NCBI GenBank assembly: GCA_958448395.1
Contig: CAUDDP010000105.1
Coordinates: forward strand, 1 to 5,626
Length of the DNA: 5,626 nucleotides
Direction: 5' to 3'
From: an uncultured Oscillospiraceae bacterium
GTDB taxonomy: Bacteria > Bacillota > Clostridia > Oscillospirales > Ruminococcaceae
Under the pieces are notes generated by a model, which was given only the letters and a program-made list of their open reading frames with translations, did not search any database and was not told where the DNA came from. Position numbers and translations under genes: made by a program. How positions within the stretch are numbered: position 1 is the first letter of the stretch; every line of letters starts with the position of its first letter. Below, piece by piece: positions 5,353-5,626 of this stretch.

Positions 5353-5626
5353 TAGAAATACCAGCTTTTCCGCTGATAAATTCTTTGTGAATGGAATATG
5401 ACACAGAAATTTTTACCTCAATTTTACAAAAGCAATGAGATTTTTGGAGGAGCATCTCTGTGTTTCCGACTGATTGGTTGAGACAAACGAATGTCAATAG
5501 CAAAGACTGCCCTTTGGGATATTTTCATGGAAATCCATTTTTGTATTTCCCCTTATGGATACCGGTCTCACCTCCGCCGGCAGATTCGCTTCGCTCTCTG
5601 CCTGTGTCCGCTGTCCGCCCTGTTTC
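5353..5626. other. Intergenic region, no convincing gene, repeat-like right end
   Basis: From 5353 to about 5560 the DNA is AT-rich with no supported gene. An open frame of 60 codons on the minus strand (5321-5503) runs through the ppa promoter and has no SD. From about 5561 the composition turns GC-rich. A stem GGCAGA/TCTGCC (5579-5584 with 5597-5602) encloses a loop holding the repeated TTCGC, and the heptamer TGTCCGC occurs twice in tandem (5605-5618). A plus-strand frame from ATG 5491 stays open to the edge but has no SD. Confidence 0.5.

Noticed and set aside
5321..5503. Minus-strand open frame of 60 codons
   Set aside because: It runs through the ppa -35 and -10 elements, has no SD and has no family resemblance.
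5510..5518. CCC-TTT-GGG mini hairpin followed by ATATTTT as a terminator
   Set aside because: The stem is only 3 bp and the T run is interrupted, so it is too weak to call.

Overview
The window looks like a chromosomal segment of an endospore-forming Clostridia-type Bacillota, probably close to Ruminococcaceae/Oscillospiraceae. That placement is inference. It rests on the spoIIIA sporulation cluster, a long clostridial-type PRPP synthetase, a family I pyrophosphatase and moderately low GC. All seven recognisable genes are on the minus strand, so the biological order runs from the right edge to the left edge.

Right to left: positions 5353-5626 hold no convincing gene and end in a GC-rich, repeat-like tail. 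A near-perfect sigma-A promoter (5324-5352) then drives ppa (inorganic pyrophosphatase, 4718-5248) and, 44 nt further on, a divergent 387-residue ribose-phosphate pyrophosphokinase (3510-4673). This housekeeping pair closes with a clear intrinsic terminator (3434-3470). After it, with its own strong Shine-Dalgarno (SD) sequence, the spoIIIA operon begins: spoIIIAA (ATPase), spoIIIAB, spoIIIAC, spoIIIAD and spoIIIAE. These are tightly packed, with overlaps of 7, 4 and 4 nt and one 18-nt gap.

Functionally there are two modules. The first supplies PRPP and removes the pyrophosphate released when PRPP is used for nucleotide, histidine, tryptophan and NAD synthesis. The second encodes the mother-cell half of the SpoIIIA-SpoIIQ channel complex that sustains the engulfed forespore.

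The unusual part is the left end. The next gene expected in the operon, spoIIIAF, does not follow spoIIIAE directly. Instead, 250 bp contain two copies of an approximately 65-bp repeat spaced about 120 bp apart, with several GC-rich hairpins. The repeat begins at the stop codon of spoIIIAE, and the shared repeat sequence itself contains that stop. I see no wholly new gene system. The repeat family inside a sporulation operon is the main point worth following.
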